Of a stretch of DNA of 64,000 nt, positions 34,367 to 45,578 are shown piece by piece. Source of the stretch: Ampullaceana balthica (Eukaryota; Mollusca; Gastropoda; Lymnaeidae); contig CALYLW010000067.1 of assembly GCA_944989445.1 (NCBI GenBank), positions 789,905-853,904 on the forward strand, in the 5' to 3' direction. The notes beneath the pieces are model-generated. The model made no database searches. It worked only from the letters and a program-made list of their open reading frames with translations, and was not told the DNA's origin. The position numbers and the translations under genes are program-made. The first letter of the stretch is position 1. Every line of letters starts with the position of its first letter.

Positions 34367-34943
34367 TGGCCTGTCCCGACTGTGGGAGGAGTGGTCTGTC
34401 CCGACTGTGGGAGGAGTGGTCTGTCCCGACTGTGGGAGGAGTGGTCTGTCCCGACTGTGGGAGGAGTGGTCTGTCCCGACTGTGGGAGGAGTGGCCTGTC
34501 CCGACTGTGGGAGGAGTGGTCTGTCCCGACTGGGAGGAGTGGCCTGTCCCGACTGTGGGAGGAGTGGTCTGTCCCGACTGTGGGGGGAGTGGTCTGTCCC
34601 GACTGTGGGGGGGAGTGGTCTGTCCCGACTGTGGGAGGAGTGGTCTGTCCCGACTGTGGGAGGAGTGGTCTGTCCCGACTGTGGGAGGAGTGGTCTGTCC
34701 CGACTGTGGGGGGAGTGGTCTGTCCCGACTGTGGGGGGAGTGGTCTGTCCCGACTGTGGGGGGGAGTGGTCTGTCCCGACTGTGGGGGGAGTGGTCTGTC
34801 CCGACTGTGGGAGGAGTGGTCTGTCCCGACTGTGGGAGGAGTGGTCTGTCCCGAATGTGGGAGGAGTGGTCTGTCCCGAATGTGGGAGGAGTGGTCTGTC
34901 CCGACTGTGGGAGGAGTGGTCTGTCCCGACTGTGGGAGGAGTG
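34367..34943 (+). repeat. 25-bp minisatellite, about 23 copies
   Basis: Head-to-tail repeats of GTGGTCTGTCCCGACTGTGG + GAGGA, with G-run length variants (GGAGGA, GGGGGA, GGGGGGA) and one deletion (at about 34529). Because 25 is not a multiple of 3 and the unit lacks stops, three plus frames and one minus frame stay open; none is a gene. Confidence 0.9.
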
Positions 34944-36191
34944 ATTCGTTGCAGTGTACGGAGACCGAATTCGTACCCTAACCAGGGAAATCGTCAGTTG
35001 GAGCCGAAGTATCAACCACCCGAGGTACGAAACGATGACAGAAGTCAACTCTCCTGAATTTAAGGGAGAAAATTCTTACAATCAAGTCAGTATCAGCCTC
35101 CTCGGCAGTGGCGTAGCTAGGAGGTGCGGGGGTGACATCAATTGAAACATTGCATATTGTTACAGGGCACCCACTGAAAGGTTGAAGATGATCATCCACA
35201 ACTTAATGAACTTAATCCGATACAAATACATGTTTTATAAAATAAAAAGTTCCGATTGTATGCAAAGATTTAAGGTTACCCCGAAAGAATTTTAAAACAA
35301 AACAAAAAAAACTTTATTTTTACCGTCAATTAACTCAGATCTAATTGTTTGGTTACTTTCGTAGTGCCGTACGTTAGATTTTTTAAAATTAATACAGCTC
35401 TCTGTTAATACCAAATACAATTTGGTTGGTTGGTTTTCATTAAATTTAACAAGTCGTTAAACACAAAACACGTGATTTTGTATATCTATATGGTTAGTAC
35501 ATTTTCTAAAACAAGGCTAGAAGTAGAAGTAAAATATTATAGTTATAGAGCTGCCATCAACTAACAAAATAATGTTTCTACGAGATGATGGAGATAAAAC
35601 TGTGGTCGTGGACTTTGATGACTTATTCTCTGATCAGTCAGAAAATGGTACTGCATGATGCTGTTTCTGTATGTTGTTTGCTCTATATGTTCCAGGGTCA
35701 GGGACAATATTACGAGTGGTTTGATAAATGTGTAAACTGAGCCTGCAATGTTATTTAAATAAAGACATCTGTAAAACACCTACTTAGAAACGAAAAGGGG
35801 AAACCGCAGAAATTAGGTCATACTTAACAATTGATGCCGTGGCATTGAAGTAATTGGCAGGTAGAAGTACGCACGCCTCGCTCCAGAGGTGGGTTACTGT
35901 CCACATAATCTATAAACTTATTTTAAAAAACTAGGGCTGCGGAAATAAACTATTAATTTCTCGATTAATCGTTAAAAATTTGTAACGATTAAATTTTTTT
36001 TAACGATCAATCGACCCACCACAAATAAATGTACTGGAAGTCAGAGATTAAAATATTTCGGTCGATAAATATGAAATAATTTCCGGACGATTTCACGAAC
36101 ATTTTGGTTTTAATAAACTATTGACTGACGTGACTGTCCAAATTGTTGATATAGGTTTTGTGTCCATTGAAAGAAATCGTTTGCCTACCAT
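34944..36191. other. Intergenic DNA with small repeat ends
   Basis: Holds a CAGTGGCGTAGCTAGG hAT-type end near 35107 and the ATCGATTAA-rich end TAGGGCTGCGGAAAT at about 35934. No gene recognised. Confidence 0.45.
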
Positions 36192-36222
36192 CAGGGGCGG
36201 ATTAAGACTGCACGGGGCCCCT

Positions 36223-36422
36223 CAGTCGCGTCACTAGGGGGGTGCGGTGGGGGCGGGCCGCCCCGGGTGACACCATCAGAGGGGTGACAACAAAATGTAA
36301 AATTCTGTATGTTCCCATTATTTGGAACTGGAAAACTCGGAGGATTTCTATGGGTTAAGTCGTGAGGGGGGTGACACAATGGGCTACCGCCCCGGGTGAC
36401 ACCAAGCCTAGTGACGCCTCTG
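36223..36422. mobile_element. hAT-type MITE nested in the larger MITE
   Basis: Ends CAGTCGCGTCACTAGG and CCTAGTGACGCCTCTG; perfect 8-bp target duplication GGGCCCCT at 36215-36222 and 36423-36430. Confidence 0.85.
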
Positions 36423-36654
36423 GGGCCCCTGGCTGCAATTCAAACTGGGGCCCTACCAGCCAGTGTACCTTTAGATAAAATGATTGCTAGCAGCTAATAC
36501 TAATATAAGACTAACTTGTAAATATTCATCCAAAATGATTATTCATAAAAAAACCGAATTCGAAGAAATAACTTTTTGCCGATATCCTAAAATTGAGTGT
36601 AAAAGACAATTTATAAAATTAAAACACACACGAAATAGAAAATTCACATCCCAC

Positions 36655-36726
36655 CCGGGGATCGAACCCGCCGCCACGTGCACCATAAGCCTTAGTACTT
36701 CACATTCGGCCACGAGAGTTCATTTA
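36655..36726 (-). other. tRNA-like sequence inside the second MITE
   Basis: Minus strand CGTGGCCGAATGTGAAG (A-box-like) and GCGGGTTCGATCCCCG (B box). It lies in the same place and orientation relative to the element ends as 26974-27048, and the flanking TTTACACTCAATTTTA is conserved between both. Confidence 0.6.
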
Positions 36727-36800
36727 GAGTTGTCAATTTAAAATATATATATAATATTCTTTAATAATTTCTGTTATTGAGCCTATCAAATCAGGTTTTT

Positions 36801-37338
36801 AAATCCCTTATATTAACTTCACCGGCGTCTCTCTCTCTCTCTCTCTGTCTTGGGCGGGCGGAAAAACAGAAGTCAAAAATGACCCACTTCCCATGATCCG
36901 ATCGAACTGAAATTTGGCACACGGACCCGTCTAACCTAACAATGCATCGTATCAAAATTTCAGATCGATCGAAAGTACCGTAATTAAATTAATGCATTTT
37001 TAGTTTATCCTTATATGAGGTATGTAATTTAAATTCACGGTTTGTTATTGTTTTTTTCCCACGTGAAATTTTCAGCTGACGCATTGAGGCGACCCAACGA
37101 AGCGACGGGGCGCTTTTGTTTACATTTTACGTGTCACTCTGAGCTCGGTCAAGCGAATCGGTGACCAGACTTTTCCCCTCTCCCCCCCCACCCACCCCTC
37201 CCCCCACTAGGGTTATGATGCAAAGTTGAGTTAAGACAGATTCAGTCTGTAAATGTTTGAAAATAATCAATACTGTTAGTTATGTCTCATATATAAGGGA
37301 TTTATAGTCAAAAACTTTGTTTTTACGGGTTTGTTTTC
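36801..37338 (+). mobile_element. Short LINE-derived non-autonomous element
   Basis: Starts AAATCCCTTATATTAACTTC, contains GAACTGAAATTTGGCACACG and GATCGATCGAA, then AGTTATGTCTCATATATAAG joins the head directly to the tail ending GTTTTTACGGGTTTG. It matches the LINE 17693-22440 at both ends and lacks all coding. Confidence 0.85.
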
Positions 37339-37807
37339 TTTGACTGCTAAGACTATCGTGTGGGAAAAGAGATCATTTTAATAGATGAGATTTTATTAAT
37401 TTATCATATTTTCAGCAATTCATGTATACATTTGTCCACATTTATTATAAAATATGCTAAGTTTGGGGGCCCTAAATCATCGGGGGCCCCTGGCTTTAGC
37501 CCGTTCAGCTTAATCCGCCATAGAGTTAGATTGCTATTTAAGGGAGAGCGATTTTGGAATTCGGGATCAAATTGATCGCAGTGATTTCTGTGGAAATTAG
37601 TGGCAAAAATACACTGTTCAAGTGAGGCTGCCGTATATTGCTTTCCAAAATAGCTGACGATTTGTACATGTGTAAAAGGGTCCGCACAACAGATTGTCGT
37701 CGGCGTCGGATCAGAAAGTAAACTTTCGTTTTAATCGCGTTCTAAGTTAACTAATTTTAGAAACCTCTTTGACAAGATGGCTAAAAGGAAGAAAGGCGAT
37801 GAGTATT

Positions 37808-38121
37808 TGTAACGATGTATATATTATATATCTTTATATTTCTATGTAGGCGTTCTCACAGTAATTAATCTTGTGCACAATAATTCACTGAAGAATTCGT
37901 TTATCCAAAACAACTTTAATATACATATATATTGTACACATAAGAATCATTTGAGGTAATATAACGTGGAAATCTTGAGCTATTCACTATCATGCTTCCC
38001 TGTCGGAAGTCTACACACAACTCTTCGCCCAACACTTTCAACCAATAGAAATGCTCCTTTCTTCCCGCGTCCACCATACATGTGACCTTACGTCACAAAA
38101 TTATGTTAATCAGATGTGACA
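37808..38121 (-). repeat. 3' LTR
   Basis: 314-bp long terminal repeat, TG...CA, flanked outside by GTATT. Confidence 0.9.
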
Positions 38122-38677
38122 TTCACCCCCATCCTTCAAAAAAAAATGTTTATGAAATACAACATTTTTGGTCTTCATAAAATCAAATCAATCTATATCT
38201 ATATTCAAATTTCAAATATTTATCATCAATGAATATTCATTTTCTTACATACAACTTCTGGATATAGAATCAATAAGAAAAAATATGTAGGACTGTAACA
38301 GTCTAAACATAAGAAATAATGAGAAAAAATCTGTAGAACTGCAACAGTCTTAACATAAGAAATAATGAGAAAAAATCTGTAGAACTGCAACCGTCTACCT
38401 GTGCTGAAAAAATGAAAATGGACTTTTAAACACATCTGTAATTTTGTGTAATTAAAACATTTAAACACTCAATATTATTAAAATTAACTAATAATCCAAT
38501 GGAATTCAAACACTGTTCCTTGTCCATTGTTCAACAAATAAAAATATTAATATAATTACAGTCTCTGTTTGTATCCTTTAGGAATTCACAGACTAATGTT
38601 AAAACAGTCTCTTATTTTATCATTTAGTAATTCACAGAATGTCTTTTTAATAGTCTCTGGTTTTATCAGTTAGGAGT

Positions 38678-38795
38678 TCACAGAGTGTCTTTATTTATTG
38701 TCATTCTACTTAATATGTCTGCAACCACATTGTCCTTTCCCTTGACAGGTTTAACGTCAAATTTGTAGTCGGCTAATAGCATAGCCTAGTTCAAA
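38678..38795 (-). pseudogene. RNase H / pol tail remnant
   Basis: Minus strand reads AMLLADYKFDVKPVKGKDN followed by VVADILSRM, the conserved end of Ty3/gypsy RNase H, then a stop at 38678. One in-frame stop precedes it. It begins about 100 bp after the gag stop, so a deletion removed nearly all of pol. Confidence 0.75.
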
Positions 38796-38877
38796 GATAG
38801 TCATTCTTCAATTGACGAGTATGAATTCAAATCGATGGGCTTTGAATGTTTCTTCAGACTGTTAAATGTTCAATAAT

Positions 38878-40794
38878 TCACCAACCATGACTTCGATTAT
38901 GTTCATTCATAATTTCAATTCCAGCATCTTGAATAAGTTGTTTAGCTTTTGAGATGTCATTTTTGCTTCCAGATAATTCAATAGAATTTGGAACAGATGA
39001 GTCACTGTCAGAAACTTTTATCTGAAAAATATTGTCTCTATCTGTAAATTTTTTGATTTGGCTTAATACACAACCAATTGTTCTTCCTAATTCAGATGTT
39101 TTCACAAAAATGGTTTCAGATTCACTAGTACCATCTTTATCTCTGCTACTATGGTCTTCATTTCTTTTATCATATACTTGATTTTTAATAGTGGCTACAG
39201 TGTCAATAGCTTCTTTTTGTGCTCGATTTAACTTTATTATTTTTCTATCATTCATGTCTTCGTTTTCATTCTTTCTCCATGGTTCATCATAATTTCTTTT
39301 TCTATAGTCAAAATTGTATTTGCCTCTCCATGATCTTCTGCTTTGATTATAATCTATATTTATGGAATTATGATTATTTCTGTCTCTCCATGATTGTCTT
39401 TCTTGATCATAATCTCTATGTCTGGAATTATGATTATATTTTTCTCTCCATAATTGTCTATCTTGATCATAATCTCTATGTCTGGTATTGTGATTATTTC
39501 TTTCTCTCCATGATTGTCTACTTTGATCATAATGATCTTGTCTTGATCTTTCTTCTATTTTCTTTCTGATAGAGCTGTCATTAGGTGACACCCTATTTGG
39601 TTTATCTTTATTATGGTAACACTGCTTTGCCATATGTCCTGGCTTGTTACAGTACCAACAAATAGTTTGTCTGTTGCCTTGGTTTGGCAGACTCTGGTTT
39701 CTCATACCTTGCCTTTTTTCTTGACTTTTAATTTGTCTTGCTGCAAATATGTCTTGTCTCTTATCTATTTTCACATTCGGATGAGAGTCTTTGAATGTTC
39801 GTAATGCATTTGTTAGCTCTGCTTGAGTACGAACTTTCTTGTCAGTCAAATATGTGAATAGGGTTGGTGTTGCATTTTCTAAAAACTTGTCAATTAACAC
39901 CATGTCTATTATGGCCTTTAGATTGCTCGTATCTATTGCTGTCAGTTCCAGCCATTTTGTTAGTTTGACTTGTGCTTCATGTACTATGATCTGTGGATCT
40001 TTGTCCATCTTGATTCTCATTTCATGAAATTCTCTTCTATAATCATTTTCTGACTTTCCAAAATGACATAGAAGTGCCTTTTTGACATTCTTATATATGC
40101 TTTTGTCTTCTTTGGCTATACTGTTATAAGCTTCAAATGCTTCTCCAGTTAATTGAGTCATCAGTTGTGCTGGCCAATCTTCTTCATTATAGCCTTTCAT
40201 AGCCATTATGGATTCGAAATAATCCAGATAAACATCCATTTTTTCTTTTTGGCTATCATATTTTCTTACTTTGATAGTATCCCTTGGTGCTGACCTTCTA
40301 TTTGTTTCATCACCAGGATTGTGGCCTCTACTCCCTAGCTCAATTTGTAATTTTAAGGTGTCTTGTTTCATTTTTTCAAGTTCTCTTTCACTTATGAGTT
40401 TTTGCCTCTCTTCTTCATTAGCAATTCTTGCTTTTTCTTCAGCTTCTCTTTGATTTTCTTTTTCTTCAGCTTTTCTTCGCTGTTCTTTTTCTTCAGCTAT
40501 TCTTGCTTTTTCTTCAGCTTCTCTTTGATTTTCTTTTTCTTCAGCTTTTCTTCGCTGTTCTTTTTCTTCAGCTATTCTTGCTTTTTCTTCTTCTTCAGCT
40601 TTTCTTCGCTGTTCTTTTTCTTCAGCTATTCTTGCTTCTTCTTTAGCAATTCTTTGATTTTCTTTTTCTTCAGCAACTTTTTCTTCAATGAAATCTCTCA
40701 TTTCTTTTCCTTTTAGTCCCATCTCTTTAGCTATGGCGGTGAATCTTTCGTAGTAATCCATGTTTTGTTTGATTGAATAATATGAATCTAGCAA
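38878..40794 (-). CDS. Gag protein with coiled coil, zinc knuckle, 20-aa repeats and KH-like end
   Basis: Intact 638-residue frame. Residues 40-150: a long charged coiled coil with internal repeats of the EEKARIAEEKEQRRKAEEK type. Residues 178-345: a Ty3-type capsid region (FESIMAMKGY, FHEMRIKMDKDPQ). CCHC knuckle CWYCNKPGHMAKQC at 379-392. Residues ~415-515: four to five 20-residue basic repeats (DYDQ-RQSWR-NNHNSRHR). Residues ~562-627 resemble a KH RNA-binding domain: FVKTSELGRTIG with a GxxIG loop, IKVSDSD, SIELSGSKNDISKAKQLI. The start could instead be the Met at residue 12 (MDYYERF). The KH assignment is by eye. Confidence 0.85.
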   Translation of the reverse strand: MLDSYYSIKQNMDYYERFTAIAKEMGLKGKEMRDFIEEKVAEEKENQRIAKEEARIAEEKEQRRKAEEEEKARIAEEKEQRRKAEEKENQREAEEKARIAEEKEQRRKAEEKENQREAEEKARIANEEERQKLISERELEKMKQDTLKLQIELGSRGHNPGDETNRRSAPRDTIKVRKYDSQKEKMDVYLDYFESIMAMKGYNEEDWPAQLMTQLTGEAFEAYNSIAKEDKSIYKNVKKALLCHFGKSENDYRREFHEMRIKMDKDPQIIVHEAQVKLTKWLELTAIDTSNLKAIIDMVLIDKFLENATPTLFTYLTDKKVRTQAELTNALRTFKDSHPNVKIDKRQDIFAARQIKSQEKRQGMRNQSLPNQGNRQTICWYCNKPGHMAKQCYHNKDKPNRVSPNDSSIRKKIEERSRQDHYDQSRQSWRERNNHNTRHRDYDQDRQLWREKYNHNSRHRDYDQERQSWRDRNNHNSINIDYNQSRRSWRGKYNFDYRKRNYDEPWRKNENEDMNDRKIIKLNRAQKEAIDTVATIKNQVYDKRNEDHSSRDKDGTSESETIFVKTSELGRTIGCVLSQIKKFTDRDNIFQIKVSDSDSSVPNSIELSGSKNDISKAKQLIQDAGIEIMNEHNRSHGW

Positions 40795-41626
40795 TTCGGT
40801 AAGGAATGTATGTATATATATTGATAAAGTTATAAATCGTCCAAATGAAATATCTTGAATTCAAAATGTTAAGTTCAAATAAGTGACACGTCTAAACCAT
40901 AAAATCTAGTTATTGGCAAGATGAGACAACAAAAAGAATCCTCACACGGGATCTTTAGTATACTTTATATATACGCTCCCTCAGATTGACAAAATATATT
41001 AAATGGTCCGATCGTTTTGAATAAAAGTCACTTGGTTAAAATTTCAATTTTCGAGTAGTTTTTAAACAATTTAGTTCATTCCATTAATCCAAAATTGCGA
41101 TAATCAAACTCTTCACACAATGAATGGATAAAAATTCCGTTTCTTTATTTATAATTCACACCAACACATTGAATAGTCCATAGCTTCTCGGTTCGATGTT
41201 ATGTTTACTATTACTAATATTTCCTGGAATCAACTAGCATTAAGCCTGTTGACGTCACGACCTATATATGTTCACCGTGTGTCACCATTCAGTAAGCCTA
41301 CACGACCCAGATTCCAGTACTGTGTAGTATGCTTGTACTGTCGTCGAATGTGACGTAGAACCAACTAGTCTGATCCAGTTTTATACACTGCGGATATCTG
41401 CCGTTTATGCCGCCATTTTGAAATCTTCTTGTATTTTCATTGAACTACAAAAGTTTATTCACAGCTTCTTACGAACTTGAATATTCAAAAAATACTATAG
41501 CTGGTATTATTTCTTATTTTAAAGAATACTTTCCTTTTTTGGAAATATCCAATACTTATTTCCACGAAACCTCTTTCTCGAAATATCTTGTACAGTGTTC
41601 ACATGGAACTTTTACTTCGACACCAA

Positions 41627-41934
41627 TGTAACGATATAACTTTATATTTCTCTTTTATGTAGGCGTTCTCACAGTAATTAATCTTGTGCACAATAATTCA
41701 CTGAAGAATTCGTTTATCCAAAACAACTTTAATATACATATATATTGTACACATAAGAATCATTTGAGGTAATATAACGTGGAAATCTTGAGCTATTCAC
41801 TATCATGCTTCCCTGTCGGAAGTCTACACACAACTGTTCGCCCAACACTTTCAACCAATAGAAATGCTCCTTTCTTCCCGCGTCCACCATACATGTGACC
41901 TTACGTCACAAAATTATGTTAATCAGATGTGACA
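41627..41934 (-). repeat. 5' LTR
   Basis: 308-bp long terminal repeat, TG...CA, flanked outside by GTATT; nearly identical to the copy at 37808. Confidence 0.9.
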
Positions 41935-41977
41935 GTATTGCACATTTCAGCAGGAATGGACGGAGGAATTTGCCTTT

Positions 41978-43620
41978 GGGGCCGTCCATAAATGACGTCA
42001 CGCACCTCATGCGTGACGAGGGGGGAGGGAGGGGGGTTGAATAAATGTGACGTCACATCAAAAGGGTAACTTTAAATAAAACTTCCACTGAAATGTTTGG
42101 TACCCTTACAATTTATTTAATGACTTTTAAAAAAATAAAAATCAGTGCCTCTCAATGTGCCAGTCGGTAGGCCATCAGACGCTGGTTGGCGTAAGCTATC
42201 AAGACACGAAAATTAAATCTAATTATAATCCTTACGTTTGAGAACCCACAAGATAACGTATGAAATTGCGTCGCTTGATGTTGACATTAAAATCAAAGCA
42301 TTTGTGTTGTAACCGCAGCTCCATTTTTGGTTGTTTGTTGTTTCTATTACGGCAGGAGTCTGCGAACATTTTTGCCCATTACCCCAAAATATACAAGTTT
42401 ATGTGTGCGTTTCACCCCCCCCCCATCCCCAGATTCTAGGTCCTGCTCACATGACTCGGGGATTTAGGGGAGCGTCGTTAGCCCCCCCCCCGAAAATGTT
42501 ACTGGTGAGTTTCTACAAGCATGACAAGTGTCTAAAAATGATCTGAATAGGATTATGTGTAGGTATTTTAAGTCAAAACAACACGGAATATCCTTTTTCT
42601 TTAAAAAAGGGGGGGGGGTCTATTGATAGAATGATAAACGTTTTTGACATAATTGTTCGATTGGTTTTTGGTCAAACGCCCCTGGCCATTTAGATAATGA
42701 AAATGAGCCCATTTAAAATTATTCAAGTATTCATTAACTTTATTGAATGCATCAAATTCTTGACATCGCAATTCGAGAGGAGCACAAAACAACTTTTCTT
42801 CTTTGCTCAGTTTTTAAGGCATTAATTTTAAATATCACAGAAAGGATACTTGATATAGTCATGTGGATTAAGATTATTGTCTCTCGTGTCAATATAAATG
42901 AAAGTAGGGTGGATTTACGTGTATTCGTATAGTAAGAAATCTACATAGTTGTCAAATTTAAAAAAAATGCATTTTCTGGAAGGAACTGGTTCAATAATGG
43001 GCATATGTTCCAAGCGTACACGTACAAATGACGCATTGTAATATATCTAGTGGATTGTAGCGGATGTTATATGTCCCAAATGAGTCTGCATTACCCCCAT
43101 GAATTCCCTTTTGACCCTATATGAGGTTATTTACCCCTGTTCGCCGACCTCTTTCTTTCGGGATGCCCGTCAGTAAATTGAGGGATTTTTTAAAAATACA
43201 TTTTTAAAATATTATTTTAAAATATTTTTTTTTCTAAACAAAGACGTTAACCGTGATGATTAATAGTCAATGATTAATTTGTATGTATTAAAATAAAATA
43301 TAATCTAAGGATGTTAACACAGTTCGTTTTCTGAAGGCCGGTTAAAAGTTTTTAAAAAATGCTTCATGCGGGTTACGATATTACAATGTAGATGTAGACC
43401 TTCACTAAATAAATTATAAATACTTAAATGACATTAAAAGTGATTTGAAACATACTTATTTTCAAATAGAAAATAAGTTGGTTTTTTTAGGGGGGGGGGT
43501 CAAAGCTTTGTGACGTATTTTTAGAGGGGGGGTCTAACTTTTTGTGACGACGCGTGACGAGGGGGAGGAAGGGGGTAAAAAATCGGCCAAAATCGCGTGA
43601 CGTCATTTATGGACGGCCTC
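41978..43620. mobile_element. CRE-TIR element in hAT pseudogene 1
   Basis: Left end GGGGCCGTCCATAAATGACG, right end CGTCATTTATGGACGGCCTC; 3-bp target duplication TTT (41975-41977, 43621-43623). TGACGTCA palindromes at both ends and GTGACGTCACATC near 42048. Non-coding interior with long G and C runs, sharing interior sequence with 57719-60129. Confidence 0.85.
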
Positions 43621-45401
43621 TTTATGGAGAGAACGGGTTCTGCAGTGTGTTTGATATGCAGTGATAATAACGTCTATGAAACGGTCAAATATTAAGCGAC
43701 ACTTCGAGACACGCCATTTTACATTTGCATTGAAATATCCTGCGGGAGAGAGCAGGAAGAAAGCATGTCAAGAATTGCTATCAAGAGTGCAAGCTGGTCA
43801 GCAGCAAATCCGTGTTTGGACCCAACATTGTGACTGGAATTCGGCTAGCTTTGCTGGCGCTTTGGCTATTGTAAGAAACGGAAAGCCATTCACAGATGGG
43901 GAGTATGCCAAAGCATTCATCCTTGATGTTGCCAATGAACTTTTTGATGACTTTTCCAATAAAGACAAAATAATTAAACGGATAAAAGAAATGCCTCTGT
44001 CGGCAAGAACTGTTCACGATCGAAGCATCATGATGTCAAATTAAATTGAGGAAATGCAAGTGAAGGACATAAATGCGGCACCGTTTTTCTCTCTCGCTTT
44101 GGATGAGTCAACAGACGTCAGTAATTTATCCCAGTTCAGCGTGGTTGCAAAGTATTTTCTTAGTGAAACATTACATGAGGAAAGTCTTGCTGTTTAGTCT
44201 GAAGGGAACAACAAGAGGGCAGGATTTATTCGAGTCCTTCACTGAGTTCACTAAAGAATAAAATCTACCGATGGATAAACTTGTTTCGGTGTGCGCTGAT
44301 GGTGCTCCGTGCATGGTGGGGAAAAACAGAGGATTTGTCGCTCTTCTTTGTGAGCATGAAAACAGATGCACCCTAAGCTTTCATTGCATCCCACATCAGG
44401 AGGCGCTTTGTGCTCAGATGTGTGGCTAGCATTTTGTTGAGGTGATGTCGCTGGTGGTTCGGGTAGTCAACTTTATTGTTGCCCGAGCATTAAATGATCG
44501 CCAGTTTAAAACACGGCTTGATGAGGTTGGGAATAATTATCCTGGTCTGCTTCTGCACAGCAACGTGCGTTGGTTGTCAAGGGGGAAAGTGCTCTGCCAA
44601 TTTGCGGTTTGTCTGACCGAAATCAGGACTTTTCTTGAAATGAAGAACGTCGAGCATCCCGAGTTAGCTGACACTGAATGGCTCCTGAAGTTTTATTATC
44701 TCGTGGACATGACTGAACATCTAAATCAGCTCATGTGAAAATGCAAGGCGTTGTTGATACAATCTTATCCCTGAAACAATAAGTGTTTGCACTTGAAAAC
44801 AAGCTAGAACTCTTCATCGCCGCATTGAAACAGGTTGTTTACTACACTTTGAAAAACTGGGAGAGTTCAAAGATATGTGCACATCAAGTGACCCTGCTCA
44901 ACATCTTAATATTCAGCAGCTAGCCGGCTTCACGTCCAATCTCCTGCAATCATTTAAAGCGCGCTTTGGAGAATTTCGCGAGCACACCCGTCTTTTTAAG
45001 TTCATCACCCATCCACACGAGAGTGCAGGGGACAGCAATGACCTGAGGAACATCTCCGGAGTCTCCGTCAGAGATTTTGAGCTCCACGCTGCTGACCTGA
45101 AGGCCTCAGATATGTGGATGAATAATTTCAAGTCACTGAATGAAGATTTGGAAAGACTTGCACGACAGCAAGCAGAGTTGGTGAGCCAACATAAATGGGC
45201 AGAAATGGGAAAAAAAACTTCAACACGCAGACCAGCTGATTGCCAAAACTTGTAACGCGCTACCCGTCACATACCACACACTGCAGCGTGTGAGTATTGC
45301 TGTACTGACAATGTTTGGCTCTACGTAAGCATGCGAGCAGTCTTTCTCACATCTAAAGAACATCAAGACCAACCACCGATCACTTTTAATTAACCTCACC
45401 A

Positions 45402-45578
45402 CAGGGCCGACCTAAGGGAATTGGAGGCCCTAGGCAAAGTGAATTTGGTGCCCCTAAATGTAATAAGGAAAATAACAAATAATTATGGAAATATTCTTGT
45501 TCGAGGCCCCACTAATGATGAGACCAATCGGAGACCCTAGGCGGTTGCCTAGTTTGCCTATGCCTAAAGCCGGCCCTG
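45402..45578. mobile_element. hAT-type MITE in the transposase C-terminal coding region
   Basis: 177 bp, CAGGGCCGACCTAAGG...CTAAAGCCGGCCCTG, with direct repeat CTCACCA on each side (45395-45401, 45579-45585). A second copy is at 50419-50585. Confidence 0.85.

Larger units (their letters stand above)
36192..37523. mobile_element. Second hAT-type MITE with tRNA-like core, with two nested insertions
   Basis: Same family as 26758-27331, in reverse orientation: left end CAGGGGCGGATTAAG, right end CTTAATCCGCCATAG. It has been split by a 200-bp hAT-type MITE (36223-36422) and by a short LINE-derived element (36801-37338). The flanks do not show a matching 8-bp duplication. Confidence 0.7.
37808..41934 (-). 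mobile_element. Internally deleted Ty3/gypsy-like LTR retrotransposon
   Basis: LTRs 37808-38121 and 41627-41934 (TGTAACG...GTGACA), highly similar, with a perfect 5-bp target duplication GTATT (37803-37807, 41935-41939). Minus-strand orientation: candidate primer site TGGTGTCGAAGTAAAAG next to the right LTR; a purine tract (GGATGGGGGTGAA) before the left LTR. Contents: an intact gag frame and only the last part of RNase H (38678-38795); protease, RT and integrase are gone. Confidence 0.92.

Noticed and set aside
34269..35057. Several long reading frames on both strands over the GC-rich block, looking like a repetitive secreted protein or a CRISPR-like array
   Set aside because: They are all produced by the 25-bp minisatellite. 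Units are contiguous with no spacers, and four frames are open at once.
40271..40716. Plus-strand Phe/Ser/Leu-rich frames resembling membrane proteins
   Set aside because: They are the antisense of the charged coiled-coil repeats of the gag at 38878-40794.
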